Source: Actinomycetota bacterium (lineage in GTDB: Bacteria; Actinomycetota; Acidimicrobiia; Acidimicrobiales; Iamiaceae). Taken from it: a stretch of DNA of 64,000 bases. The translations under genes and the position numbers were made by a program. The notes under the pieces were generated by a model. It searched no databases, had not been told where the DNA came from, and saw only the letters and a list, made by a program, of their open reading frames with translations. Location of the stretch: NCBI GenBank assembly GCA_016185275.1, contig JACPNX010000037.1:1-64000 (forward strand), in the 5' to 3' direction. Positions 47,430 to 56,733 of the stretch are shown here, piece after piece. Numbering within the stretch: the stretch's first letter is position 1; each line of letters begins with the position of its first letter.

Positions 47430-48689
47430 GTGCCCCCCACGGACCGCTCCGACGTCCTCGTGATCGGCGCCGGTCCGGCCGGTGCCGCCGCTTCGTACTG
47501 GCTCGCCTCTGCGGGCTACGACGTCGTGGCCGTCGAGCGCAAGGTCTTCCCGCGTGAGAAGACCTGCGGCGACGGCTTGACGCCCCGAGCGGTGAAGCAG
47601 CTCGCCGACATGGGTCTCGCCGAGCGCCTCGAGGACTTCCACCGCTTCGAGGGCCTGCGGGCCGTGGCCCACGGCATCACCCTCGAGCTGGCCTGGCCCG
47701 AGCACCCCGTCTACCCCTCGCACGGCTTCGTCGTCCGCCGGCGCGACCTCGACCAGATGGTCGCCGAGCAGGCGGTCAAGGCGGGAGCGACCGTCCACGA
47801 AGGCACCGAGGCGCTCCAGCCGCTGGTCGAGGGCGGCCTCGTGGTCGGCGCGGTGGTGAAGGACAAGGAGCGGGGCGAGTCGCGGGAGCTGCGCGCCCGC
47901 TACGTGGTCGTGGCCGACGGCGCCAACTCGAGGTTCGGCCGGGCCCTGGGCACCTCGCGGAACCGTCGCTACCCGATGGGCATCGCGATCCGCGGCTACT
48001 ACGAGAGCCCGCTCCACGACGACCCCTGGATCGAGAGCTCCCTCGACGTGCGCGACCGTCGCGGCGCCTCGTTGCCGGGCTACGGGTGGATCTTCCCCGT
48101 CGGCGACGGGACCGTGAACGTCGGCGTCGGTCTGCTGTCGACCTTCCGGGACTACCGCGACGTCAACACGACCCACCTCATGGAAGAGTTCGCGGCCACC
48201 GCGCCGCCGCGCTGGGGGCTCACCCCCGCGGGCGCGACGTGCGCGCCCACCGGCGGGCGCATCCCGATGGCCGGCTCGGTCGAGCCGAAGGTGGGCCCGA
48301 CCTGGGCCGTGATCGGCGACGCGGCCGGCTCGGTGAACCCGTTCAACGGCGAGGGGATCGACTACGCCTACGAGACGGGGCGCATGGTGGCCGGCCTGCT
48401 CGACGAGGCCCTCACCACGGGCGACGGCATGGCGCTCCAGCGCTACCCGCACCTGCTGCAGGCCGAGTACGGGCTGTACTTCAAGGTCGCCCGCCTGTTC
48501 TCAAAGGTGATCGGCCAGCCCGCGCTCATGCGGGAACTGACCCGCGTGGGCATGCACTCGCGCTCGCTCATGGAGTGGGTGCTGCGCATCATGGCCAACC
48601 TCTTGCGCGAGGACGAGCTGGGCCCGGCCGAGGCGGCCTACCGGGCCGTCGCTGCCATCGTGCGCTTCGTCCCCGACCCCGTCGCCTGA
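47430..48689 (+). CDS. Geranylgeranyl-reductase-family flavoprotein, MenJ-like
   Basis: A 419-residue FAD enzyme from GTG 47430. The dinucleotide fold is DVLVIGAGPAGAAASYWLAS (8-27), followed by CGDGLTPRAVKQL, typical of geranylgeranyl reductases, and GDAAGSVNPFNGEGIDYAYE near 290-310. Members saturate isoprenoid chains of chlorophyll, archaeal lipids or menaquinone; MenJ of mycobacteria reduces one double bond of menaquinone. With complex I and a menaquinol oxidase next door, partial saturation of menaquinone is the most likely role (inference). It follows the cytochrome c gene by 111 bases and converges on zwf with only two bases between the stops. Confidence 0.83.
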   Translation: MPPTDRSDVLVIGAGPAGAAASYWLASAGYDVVAVERKVFPREKTCGDGLTPRAVKQLADMGLAERLEDFHRFEGLRAVAHGITLELAWPEHPVYPSHGFVVRRRDLDQMVAEQAVKAGATVHEGTEALQPLVEGGLVVGAVVKDKERGESRELRARYVVVADGANSRFGRALGTSRNRRYPMGIAIRGYYESPLHDDPWIESSLDVRDRRGASLPGYGWIFPVGDGTVNVGVGLLSTFRDYRDVNTTHLMEEFAATAPPRWGLTPAGATCAPTGGRIPMAGSVEPKVGPTWAVIGDAAGSVNPFNGEGIDYAYETGRMVAGLLDEALTTGDGMALQRYPHLLQAEYGLYFKVARLFSKVIGQPALMRELTRVGMHSRSLMEWVLRIMANLLREDELGPAEAAYRAVAAIVRFVPDPVA

Positions 48690-48691
48690 GC

Positions 48692-50185
48692 TCAGTCCGG
48701 CGCGCGGGCCCCGTCGGCCGCACCGGCCCTGCGGGCCCGCAGGAGCTCGAGCGGATCGATCCACCCGCCCACGTCCGCTGCCAGCCGGTTGGCCTCCGCC
48801 GGCCCCATCGAACCCTCCTTGTACAGCGAGGTCTCCGGCGGCGACTCGACGACCCGCTCCACGATGCGCCACTGCTCCTCGAGGCTGTCGGCCCGGCCGA
48901 AGCGGCGCCGGTCGCCCTGGAGCGCGTCCTCCAGCAGGCGCTGGTACGCCTCGGCGCGCTGGCCGAGAGCCTGGTCGTAATCCACGTCCAGGTCGATCGG
49001 CTGGGGGACGAGGCGGTCACCGGGGGCCTTGGCCTGGAGGTGGAGCGTGACGCCGTCGTCCTTGCCCAGCCGGAAGCGCAGGTGGTTCGGGTGGGGGTCG
49101 ACGGTCTCGCCGGCGAAGAGCAGGCGGGGCGGGGCGTTGAACTGCACGATGGCCTCGGTCGCCGTCGTCGCCAGCGCCTTGCCGGAGCGGATGAGCCACG
49201 GCACGCCGGCCCAGCGCCACGAGTCGATCTCGAAGCGCACGGCCACGTACGTCTCGACGTCCGAGCCGGCCTGCACCCCCTCGGCGTTCTCGTAGCCCCG
49301 GTACTGGCCGCGGACCACGTCGCTCGGCTCGATGGTGCGCACCTGGCGGAACAGCTTGGTCTTCTCGTCGGAGAGCGCGTCGGCATCAGCCGCCACCGGG
49401 GGCTCCATGGCGAGCAGGGCGACGATCTGCAGGAGGTGGTTCTGGAGCACGTCGCGCAGCGCGCCGACGCTCTCGTAGAACTTGCCGCGGCTGCCCACGC
49501 CGAAGTCCTCGGCCATCGTGATCTGCACGCTCGAGATGAAGTTGCGGTTCCAGACCGGCTCGAGCAGCGAGTTGGCGAAGCGGAACACGAGGAGGTTCTC
49601 GACCGCCTCCTTTCCGAGGAAGTGGTCGATCCGGTAGACGGCCTCCTCGGGGAACGCCCGGTGCAGGCAGTCGTTCAGGGCGCGGGCGGAGGCGATGTCA
49701 CGCCCGAAGGGCTTTTCGACCACCACCCGGCTGTTGGTGTGGAGGCAGACCCGGCCGAGGCCGTCGATCACGTCGTCGAACAGCGCCGGCGGGATGGCGA
49801 GGTAGAACAGCGGCCGCTCGACGTCCGAACCCCGCACCTTGTCGCACAGCGCGTCGAACGTCGCCGGCTCGCGGTAGTCGCCGTTCTGGTAGGTGAGGCG
49901 GGCGGCGACCCGGTCGATCACGTCGTCGTCCGGGTCCTTGACCACGTCGACCACGGACTCGCGCATCCGCTGCCGGAGGGTCTCGTCGTCCCAGTCGGAG
50001 GAGGCGACCCCGAACACGGGGATGTCGAGGTGACCCTCGGCCTCCATGTGGTAGAGCGCGGGATAGATCTTCTTGGCCGCCAGGTCGCCGGTGGCGCCGA
50101 ACAGCACGAGCGCGTCGCACGGACCGTCCGGCGCAGGGTTGGCGCCGGGTGCCGTTCCGGTGTCGTCATGCGGGTGTGCGCTCAC
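48692..50185 (-). CDS. zwf: Glucose-6-phosphate 1-dehydrogenase
   Basis: A 497-residue enzyme oxidising glucose 6-phosphate to 6-phosphogluconolactone with NADP+. GTG 50185 overlaps the gnd stop as GTGA. The coenzyme loop is [11 protein letters not shown] (29-39) and the active site RIDHFLGKE (185-193), with Phe in place of the usual Tyr in DHYLGK. EKPFGRD is at 157-163. Last gene of a pgi-gnd-zwf operon. Confidence 0.95.
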   Translation of the reverse strand: MSAHPHDDTGTAPGANPAPDGPCDALVLFGATGDLAAKKIYPALYHMEAEGHLDIPVFGVASSDWDDETLRQRMRESVVDVVKDPDDDVIDRVAARLTYQNGDYREPATFDALCDKVRGSDVERPLFYLAIPPALFDDVIDGLGRVCLHTNSRVVVEKPFGRDIASARALNDCLHRAFPEEAVYRIDHFLGKEAVENLLVFRFANSLLEPVWNRNFISSVQITMAEDFGVGSRGKFYESVGALRDVLQNHLLQIVALLAMEPPVAADADALSDEKTKLFRQVRTIEPSDVVRGQYRGYENAEGVQAGSDVETYVAVRFEIDSWRWAGVPWLIRSGKALATTATEAIVQFNAPPRLLFAGETVDPHPNHLRFRLGKDDGVTLHLQAKAPGDRLVPQPIDLDVDYDQALGQRAEAYQRLLEDALQGDRRRFGRADSLEEQWRIVERVVESPPETSLYKEGSMGPAEANRLAADVGGWIDPLELLRARRAGAADGARAPD

Positions 50186-51150
50186 GAGGGGTCCTCCGCC
50201 GTCGCCTTGTGGACCGGGTGGCCCCCGAACTGCTTGCGCAGCGCCGCGACCACGCGCATCTCGACGTCGTCGGGATCCTGCGAGACGAAGCGGGCGAACA
50301 GCGCGGCCGACATGACCGGCGCGGCGACGCCCAGCCGGATCGCCTCGGCGATCGTCCAGCGACCTTCGCCCGAGTCGGCGGCGAAGGGCGCGATCGCCTC
50401 GATGCCACCCTCGTCGTCGACCGCCCGCACGAGCAGGTCGAGCAGCCAGGAGCGCACGACGCTGCCGTGCTGCCAGGAACCGAGTGCGGCGGGCACGTCG
50501 ATGCCGAGGTCCGACTTGGCGAGCACGGCGTAGCCCTCGGCGAGCGCCTGCATCATCCCGTACTCGACTCCGTTGTGGACCATCTTCGTGTAGTGCCCCG
50601 CTCCGACCGGCCCGACGTGGGCGAGGCCCCGGCCTTCGCCGGGCGAGAGCGCCTCGAGCGCGGGCCACACCTTGGCGACGACGTCCGGCTCACCACCGAC
50701 CATCAGCGCGTAGCCATACTCGAGGCCCCAGATGCCGCCGCTGGTCCCGGCGTCGACGAAGCCGACACCGCGCTCGGCCAGCATCCCGCCGCTGCGGATC
50801 GAGTCCTCGAAGTTCGAGTTGCCGCCGTCGACCACCACGTCGCCCTCGCTCATCAGGTCGCACAACCGGGTGACGGTCTCGTCGGTCGGCCCGCCGGCGG
50901 GGACCATCGACCACGCGATCCGGCTCCCCGCCGCGCCGAGGCGCTCGACCAGATCCTCGAGCGACGTGGCGTCGGACTGCTCGCTCTTCGGGTCGAAGCC
51001 CACGACCTCGTGGCCGGCCCGGCGCAGGCGTTCCGCCATGTTGGCCCCCATGCGCCCGAGCCCGATCATCCCGATGCGCAGGCGGGCGCCACCGGCGTCG
51101 CCGTGGGGCGAGGTCAACGCCTCCTGCTCCTGTCGCTCGGCTCCACTCAC
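50182..51150 (-). CDS. gnd: 6-phosphogluconate dehydrogenase (decarboxylating), short form
   Basis: A 322-residue enzyme of the short GntZ/YqeC-type, which often prefers NAD+. GTG 51150 overlaps the pgi stop as GTGA. The Rossmann loop [17 protein letters not shown] is at 26-42; [14 protein letters not shown] and [19 protein letters not shown] form the substrate region; [16 protein letters not shown] carries the catalytic lysine. It converts 6-phosphogluconate to ribulose 5-phosphate and CO2. Confidence 0.94.
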   Translation of the reverse strand: MSGAERQEQEALTSPHGDAGGARLRIGMIGLGRMGANMAERLRRAGHEVVGFDPKSEQSDATSLEDLVERLGAAGSRIAWSMVPAGGPTDETVTRLCDLMSEGDVVVDGGNSNFEDSIRSGGMLAERGVGFVDAGTSGGIWGLEYGYALMVGGEPDVVAKVWPALEALSPGEGRGLAHVGPVGAGHYTKMVHNGVEYGMMQALAEGYAVLAKSDLGIDVPAALGSWQHGSVVRSWLLDLLVRAVDDEGGIEAIAPFAADSGEGRWTIAEAIRLGVAAPVMSAALFARFVSQDPDDVEMRVVAALRKQFGGHPVHKATAEDPS

Positions 51151-52667
51151 CGGGTCACCTCCATGAGGTCGTCGATCGTGACGCGCGCGACCCGCAGGCC
51201 GTGGCGGCGCAAGGTCAGCCAGTCGCCGTCGGCCTGCGCGTGCTCGAGGGTCGAAAAGCCGTAGCCGGCGTCGGGGATCGGCTCGTCTTCGGGATCTTCT
51301 CCCACCACCTGCACGAACACGCCGGTGGGCGGACCGCCCTTGTGGAGCTGGCCCGTGGAGTGCAGGAAGCGGGGACCGAGCCCCACGGTGGTCGCGACCC
51401 GCAGGCGGTCCCGGATCGCGGTGCGGGCGTCCTCGACGGCGTCGACCACGCCGGACTCCGGATCGACGTAGGCCTGGATGGCCACGTAGTCGCCGGGGCG
51501 GACGCGCTCGAGCAGGCCGCCGAGCGGTTCCACCGGGATGTCGGGCGGGCCCTCCGCGAGCACCTTCGCGGTGGCCTCCTTGGCCTCGGCGACGTTGGGC
51601 TGGTCGAAGGGGTTGATGCCGAGCACGGCTCCGCACAGGGCCGTGGCCACCTCCCAGAGCAGTACCTGGCCGCCGAGGTCGAGCGGCCCGTCGAAGGGCA
51701 GGTCCACGACTGGGTGGCCGGCCTTCGCCAGGCGATCGAGCCCGTGGTGCTCGCCGATGGCGACGAAGAGGCGGTCGTCGCCGTACACCTCGGGCGGCCC
51801 GAGGCGCTCGCCGGCGATCGGCACGACCCCGGTGCCCTGCTTGCCGGTCGACTCGGCGAGCAGCTGTTCGAGCCACAGGCCGAAGCTCTCGATCGTGGTG
51901 TCGATGACCAGCGTGACCTTGTCCCGCCCGGCCCTCACGGCGCAACCGAGCGCGGCGCCCAGACGGACGCCGGGGTTGCCGGCCGGATCGGCCTCCGGTC
52001 CCAGGCGGGCGGCCATGGTCTGCGCGGCAGCGAGGATGCCGGTCCAGTCCACGCCGGACAGCGCGGCGGGCACCATGCCGAAGTGCGACAGGGCCGAGTA
52101 GCGGCCGCCGATGTCGGGCCGGTTCTCGAACAGTGCCCGGAAGCCCCGCTCGACGGCCGTCCGGGCCAGCGAGGTCCCGGGGTCCGTGATCGCCACGAAG
52201 CGGTCGGGGCGGGGGGTCCTGGCCCAGAACGTCGCCAGGTGGCTGCGGGTCTCGATCGTCGAGCCGGACTTGGACGATGCGATGAACAGCGTCGTCTCGG
52301 CCGGGCACTCGTGGCCGACGCGCCGCACCGCCGCCGGGTCGGTGGTGTCGAGCACCCGAAGCTCGATGCCGGCCGGTGCGAACGTCCGGGCCAGCACCTC
52401 GGGGAACAGGCTCGACCCACCCATGCCCATGACCACCGCGTGGGTGATGCCGTCGCTCCGGGCCGTCGACGCGAACAGGTCGAGCCGATCCCGGTCGGCG
52501 AGCAGGTCGTCGGCCACGTGCAGCCAACCCAGCCGGTCGGCGACCTCGGTGGGGTCGTCCTGCCAGAGCGTGTGGTCACCGGTCCACATCCGGCGCACCG
52601 CGCCACGATCGGTCAGGTCTTGGACGGCTCCGTCAACGGCTTCAGCGAGTGGTCCGAGTCGATCCAT
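51147..52667 (-). CDS. pgi: Glucose-6-phosphate isomerase
   Basis: A 506-residue enzyme interconverting glucose 6-phosphate and fructose 6-phosphate. ATG 52667 has GGAGG 7 bases upstream; the longer in-frame reading is not used. GMGGSSLFPEV, IASSKSGSTIETRSH and FENRPDIGGRYSALSHFG are the sugar-phosphate binding and isomerase motifs. The sequence type resembles the isomerase half of actinobacterial transaldolase-isomerase fusions, but no transaldolase is attached or adjacent here. First gene of the pgi-gnd-zwf operon. Confidence 0.94.
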   Translation of the reverse strand: MDRLGPLAEAVDGAVQDLTDRGAVRRMWTGDHTLWQDDPTEVADRLGWLHVADDLLADRDRLDLFASTARSDGITHAVVMGMGGSSLFPEVLARTFAPAGIELRVLDTTDPAAVRRVGHECPAETTLFIASSKSGSTIETRSHLATFWARTPRPDRFVAITDPGTSLARTAVERGFRALFENRPDIGGRYSALSHFGMVPAALSGVDWTGILAAAQTMAARLGPEADPAGNPGVRLGAALGCAVRAGRDKVTLVIDTTIESFGLWLEQLLAESTGKQGTGVVPIAGERLGPPEVYGDDRLFVAIGEHHGLDRLAKAGHPVVDLPFDGPLDLGGQVLLWEVATALCGAVLGINPFDQPNVAEAKEATAKVLAEGPPDIPVEPLGGLLERVRPGDYVAIQAYVDPESGVVDAVEDARTAIRDRLRVATTVGLGPRFLHSTGQLHKGGPPTGVFVQVVGEDPEDEPIPDAGYGFSTLEHAQADGDWLTLRRHGLRVARVTIDDLMEVTR

Positions 52668-52814
52668 GCAACCTCCGCAGGAGATGATCCCCGGAGTTCT
52701 ACCCTGCCGGTGCCGAGCGGGCCGGGCGGCACGATGGGCGGGGCCGCTGCTCCACCGGCCGGCGGTCCCCCGCCGGTGCCGGCGAGGCCGGGCCGGGCGT
52801 GGGTCCATCGGCCG

Positions 52815-55355
52815 TCACGCCGGGTCCAGCGCCGCCAAGGCGGCCGACAGATCGCGCTCGGGCACGGGCGGTGACAGCAGGAACCCTTGGGCGCCGTCGC
52901 ATCCCAGCTCCTCGAGCACCGCGCGCTGGGCCGGCGTCTCGACTCCCTCCGCGACCGTGCGGAAGTCGAGGGCGCGCCCGAGCACGAGCGCCGCCGACAC
53001 GATGGCCCGGTCCTTGCCGTCGGGATCGGCGAGGCCCGACATGAAGGATCCGTCGATCTTGAGCACGTCCGCCATCCCGAATCGCCGGACGTAGTCCAAG
53101 GTGGCGTAGCCGGTGCCGAAGTCGTCGATGGCCAGCTCCACGTCCAGCTCCTTGAGCCTGGCGAGGGCCTCGACCGACGTGTCGGTGTCGTGCACGAGGT
53201 CGCTCTCGGTGACCTCGAGGCAGAGGTGGGCGCCGGGGAGCCGGTTGCGGTCGAGGGCGGCGACGACCACGTCGAACAGCTCGCGGTGCGCGAGCTGGCG
53301 GGCGGAGACGTTCACGGTCACGACGAGCGCCCGGCCCGCATCGAGGAAGCGGCGCGCCGCGGCCGTGGCCTCGTCGATGACCCACGCGCCGAGCGGGATG
53401 ATCAACCCGCTGTCCTCGGCCACCGGGATCAGCTCGGCGGGCGACGCGCGGCGGCCGTGGATCCGCCACCGCAGCAGCGCCTCGACGCCGACCACCACCC
53501 CGTCCGTGAGGCGGATCTGCGGTTGGTAGTGCAGCGCGAATCCGGCGTCGCGCAAGCCCTCGCGCAGGTCGTTCTCGACCTGGAGGCGCCGCTGGGCCCG
53601 CTCGCGCAGGTCCTCTTCGAAGACGGCCGTCGCGTTCCGGCCGCGCGCCTTCGCCTCGTACATCGCCAGGTCGGCGTCGCGCAGCAGCGTCTCCGCGGCC
53701 ACGTCCGCGCTGCCGACCGCGATCCCCATGGACGCGGTCACCACGACCGTCGAGCCGCCGATGTGGACCGGCTCCTCGAGGGCGCCGGCCAGCCGGCCGG
53801 CCAGAGCTGTCGCCCCTTCACGGTCGTGCACGTCGTCGCACAGCACCACGAACTCGTCGCCCCCGAACCGGGCGACGACGTCGCGCGGGCGCACGGTCCG
53901 GCGGAACCGGCCAGCCACGGCCCGGAGCAGCTCGTCGCCCGCAGCATGCCCAAGCGTGTCGTTGACGAGCTTGAACCGGTCGAGGTCGACGAACACGACC
54001 GCGAGCAGGACGCCGGGGCGGTCGGCCCCGCGCTCGCACATGCGGGTGAGGATCTCCGCTCGGTTGGGCAGCCCGGTGAGCTGGTCGTAGCTGGCCCGGT
54101 ACGCCAGCTCGCGCTCCAGGTCGCGGCGTTCGACGGCGAGGGCCATGACGTTGGCGTAGCGCTCGAGCAGCGATCGCTCGGCTCCTGTCGGCGGCCGGTC
54201 GCCGGGGTGCAGGGCAGCGAGCGACCCGGTCACGGCGCCGTGGGAGGACACCACCGGAACCGCCCAGCAGCTGCGCAGGCCGAGATCCGCCAGCGCCTCG
54301 ACCCCCTCGTCGCCTGGCGGGCCGAGCTCTCGGACAGGCACGTGACCCAGCGCGCCGCCGGTGACGACCCGGTCGGTGCGGTCGAAGAGCTGCAGCGCGC
54401 TGATCGGTAGCGACGGACCGATGTGGACCGCACCGTCGCCCTCGGACCGGGCGATGCCCACCACGACCCTGGCGTCCCGAAGCCGCGACTCGGCGGCCTC
54501 GGCCACACGGCGGATCGTGCTGCGGAGGTCCTCCCCCCGGGCCACCCCCTCCACGAGGTGGGCCGTCTCGGCAAGGAGGTCTTCGGCGAGGAAGCCGTCG
54601 GTGACGTCGGTGGCCGAGATCACGACGCCGGCCACGGCCGGATCGCCGGGCCGGTCGGCGAGCACGGCGCGCAGCACCCGTTGCGCTCCGTCGGCCCGCT
54701 CGACACGGAGGAGCAGCGGCTCACCACCGCCACCGCTGGTGATCAGCGCCTCGAGGGCTTCGCCGCCGAGCGAGTGGCGATCCTCCTCCGTGAGCAGCGA
54801 CGAGAGCGGGCACCCTTCGAGCTCGCTCACGGGCCGGCCGAGCACCGCCGCGGCGTTGGGGTTCAGGTACACGATGTGCCCACGCCGGTCGGTCACGATG
54901 ATCACGTCCGCCGTCTGGCGGAGAAGAGCGTCGGCCCAGGCTTCCCTGCGACGGAGGCTCTCCACGTCGTGCTGGCCGGGGCCGACGCGCCGGGTGATGT
55001 CGCGCAACGACACGACCAGCGCGCCCTCCGGCTCGGCGAGGCGGTTGTTGACCACGAGCTCCACCTCGCGGACGGACCCGTCGCCCCCGTAGACGGTCGC
55101 CGCCATGGGACCGCTGATGCCGGGCCGGCCGACGACCTCGGCGAACGCCGTCTCGTGCAGCGGGCGGTTGCCCTGCTTGGCGAACAGCTCGAACGACGAC
55201 CGTCCGACAAGCCGATCCCGCGGCCAGGCGAGCAGGAGCTCGACGTCGCCGGCGACGTCCCGGATCACCGCATCGGCGTCCACCACGAGCACGACGTCGG
55301 GAAGCGCGTCGAGCAACCAGGCTCGATCGTCGGTCGAGGGCATGACGACGGCCAT
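52815..55355 (-). CDS. PAS-PAS-GAF-GGDEF-EAL cyclic-di-GMP signalling protein
   Basis: An 846-residue cytoplasmic sensor. PAS domains at about 10-125 and 135-255, a GAF-like domain at about 265-415, then GGDEF (RFGGDEF, GGDEF at 498-502) and EAL (EALLRW, 625-630). The diguanylate cyclase site is intact and the I-site RPRD (489-492) is at the right distance. The phosphodiesterase residues look complete: Glu625, DDFGTGY (744-750), KIDGSF (766-771) and AEGVET (802-807). Both activities are therefore possible. There is no membrane segment. The first start, ATG 55355, is chosen; ATG a few codons on is an alternative. It lies between hemL and pgi with no obvious operon partner. Confidence 0.93.
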   Translation of the reverse strand: MAVVMPSTDDRAWLLDALPDVVLVVDADAVIRDVAGDVELLLAWPRDRLVGRSSFELFAKQGNRPLHETAFAEVVGRPGISGPMAATVYGGDGSVREVELVVNNRLAEPEGALVVSLRDITRRVGPGQHDVESLRRREAWADALLRQTADVIIVTDRRGHIVYLNPNAAAVLGRPVSELEGCPLSSLLTEEDRHSLGGEALEALITSGGGGEPLLLRVERADGAQRVLRAVLADRPGDPAVAGVVISATDVTDGFLAEDLLAETAHLVEGVARGEDLRSTIRRVAEAAESRLRDARVVVGIARSEGDGAVHIGPSLPISALQLFDRTDRVVTGGALGHVPVRELGPPGDEGVEALADLGLRSCWAVPVVSSHGAVTGSLAALHPGDRPPTGAERSLLERYANVMALAVERRDLERELAYRASYDQLTGLPNRAEILTRMCERGADRPGVLLAVVFVDLDRFKLVNDTLGHAAGDELLRAVAGRFRRTVRPRDVVARFGGDEFVVLCDDVHDREGATALAGRLAGALEEPVHIGGSTVVVTASMGIAVGSADVAAETLLRDADLAMYEAKARGRNATAVFEEDLRERAQRRLQVENDLREGLRDAGFALHYQPQIRLTDGVVVGVEALLRWRIHGRRASPAELIPVAEDSGLIIPLGAWVIDEATAAARRFLDAGRALVVTVNVSARQLAHRELFDVVVAALDRNRLPGAHLCLEVTESDLVHDTDTSVEALARLKELDVELAIDDFGTGYATLDYVRRFGMADVLKIDGSFMSGLADPDGKDRAIVSAALVLGRALDFRTVAEGVETPAQRAVLEELGCDGAQGFLLSPPVPERDLSAALAALDPA

Positions 55356-55422
55356 GGTGGCAGAAGCGCCTTGCCGCCGCCTGTGCTGCGCCGTGCGACC
55401 CGGCGGGTGCCCGAGGGGCGGG

Positions 55423-56733
55423 TCAGGACCGGGGCCAGCCCCCGCGAGCGACCTCGGCGGCCGCCTCCGCCACCTGGTCGACCACCGCTTCGAGCAGCGC
55501 GTCGTCGTGGGCCAGGCCGGGGAACAGCACCTCGTACGCGCCGGGCGCCAGGGCCACGCCCCGGCGGAGCAGTGCATGGAACAGCGACGCGTACGCCGAC
55601 TCGTCGGTCCGCCGTGCCGTCTCGTAGTCGACCGGATCGTCCGGTCCGAGGTGCAGCCCGACGAGGGACGCAGCCACGAGCGCGCGGGCGGTCAGGCCGG
55701 CGGCATCGAACGCGTCCTGCAGGCCACGCCCGAAGCGCGCGGCACGGTCGCCGAGCGTCTCGTATGCCGCTGCGTCCAGGAGGTCCAGGGCGGCCAAGCC
55801 GGCGGCCGTGGCCAGCGGGTTCCCCGACAGCGTGCCCGCCTGGTAGACGGGCCCGAGGGGGGCCAGGTGGTCCATGAGGTCGGCGCGGCCGCCGAACGCT
55901 CCGATGTTCAGCCCACCACCGATCACCTTGCCGAAGCAGGACAGGTCGGGCCGGATCCCGGAGAGCTCCTGGGCGCCGCCGCGAGCGACGCGGAACCCGG
56001 TGATGACCTCGTCGAATACGAGCAGCGCGCCGACGCGGTCGCACTCGGCGCGCAGCTCGGCGAGGAACCCCGGCCGGGGCGGGACGAGGCCCATGTTGGC
56101 GGCGATCGGCTCGACGATCACGCAGGCCACGCGACCGTCGAGCCGGGGCACGCGGTTGTACGCGGCGATCGTCGTGTCGGCCACCGCCCCGGCCGGCACG
56201 CCGGCGGAGCCCGGCACCGTGCCCGACTCGTCGGCGTCGAGCAGGGCCACCCCGCTGCCCGACTCGGCCAGCAGCGCATCACCGTGCCCGTGGTAGCCGC
56301 CCGCGAACTTCACGACCGCGTCGCGCCCGGTGGCGCCGCGGGCCAGGCGGACGGCCGACATGGTCGCTTCGGTCCCGCTCGACACCAACCGGACCTTCTC
56401 GCACGACGGCACGCGCTCGGCGATGGCCTCGGCCAGCAGGACCTCGCGTTCGGTGGGGGCACCGAACGACGTGCCCTCGGCGGCGGCGCGGGTGACGGCC
56501 TCGACGATGCGCGGGTGCGCGTGCCCGGCGATCACCGCGCCGTACGACTGGACGAGGTCGACGTAGCGGGTGCCCTCGACGTCCCACACGTACGGACCCT
56601 CGCCGCGGGCCACGAAGTACGGCGTGCCGCCGACGGCCCGGAACGCCCGCACGGGAGAGTTCACGCCACCGGGGATGACCGCCTGGGCGCGGGCGAACAG
56701 CGCCTCGTTGGAGCCCGCCGGCTCGCCGGTCAC
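55423..56733 (-). CDS. hemL: Glutamate-1-semialdehyde 2,1-aminomutase
   Basis: A 436-residue PLP enzyme producing 5-aminolevulinate in the C5 pathway. GTG 56733 overlaps the hemB stop as GTGA. AQAVIPGGVNSPVRAFRAVG is the family N-terminus; SSGTEATMSAVRLAR and FDEVITGFR bind cofactor; the PLP lysine is in CFGKVIGGGLNIGAFGG. It works with HemA (partial at the window end), which supplies glutamate semialdehyde. Confidence 0.96.
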   Translation of the reverse strand: MTGEPAGSNEALFARAQAVIPGGVNSPVRAFRAVGGTPYFVARGEGPYVWDVEGTRYVDLVQSYGAVIAGHAHPRIVEAVTRAAAEGTSFGAPTEREVLLAEAIAERVPSCEKVRLVSSGTEATMSAVRLARGATGRDAVVKFAGGYHGHGDALLAESGSGVALLDADESGTVPGSAGVPAGAVADTTIAAYNRVPRLDGRVACVIVEPIAANMGLVPPRPGFLAELRAECDRVGALLVFDEVITGFRVARGGAQELSGIRPDLSCFGKVIGGGLNIGAFGGRADLMDHLAPLGPVYQAGTLSGNPLATAAGLAALDLLDAAAYETLGDRAARFGRGLQDAFDAAGLTARALVAASLVGLHLGPDDPVDYETARRTDESAYASLFHALLRRGVALAPGAYEVLFPGLAHDDALLEAVVDQVAEAAAEVARGGWPRS

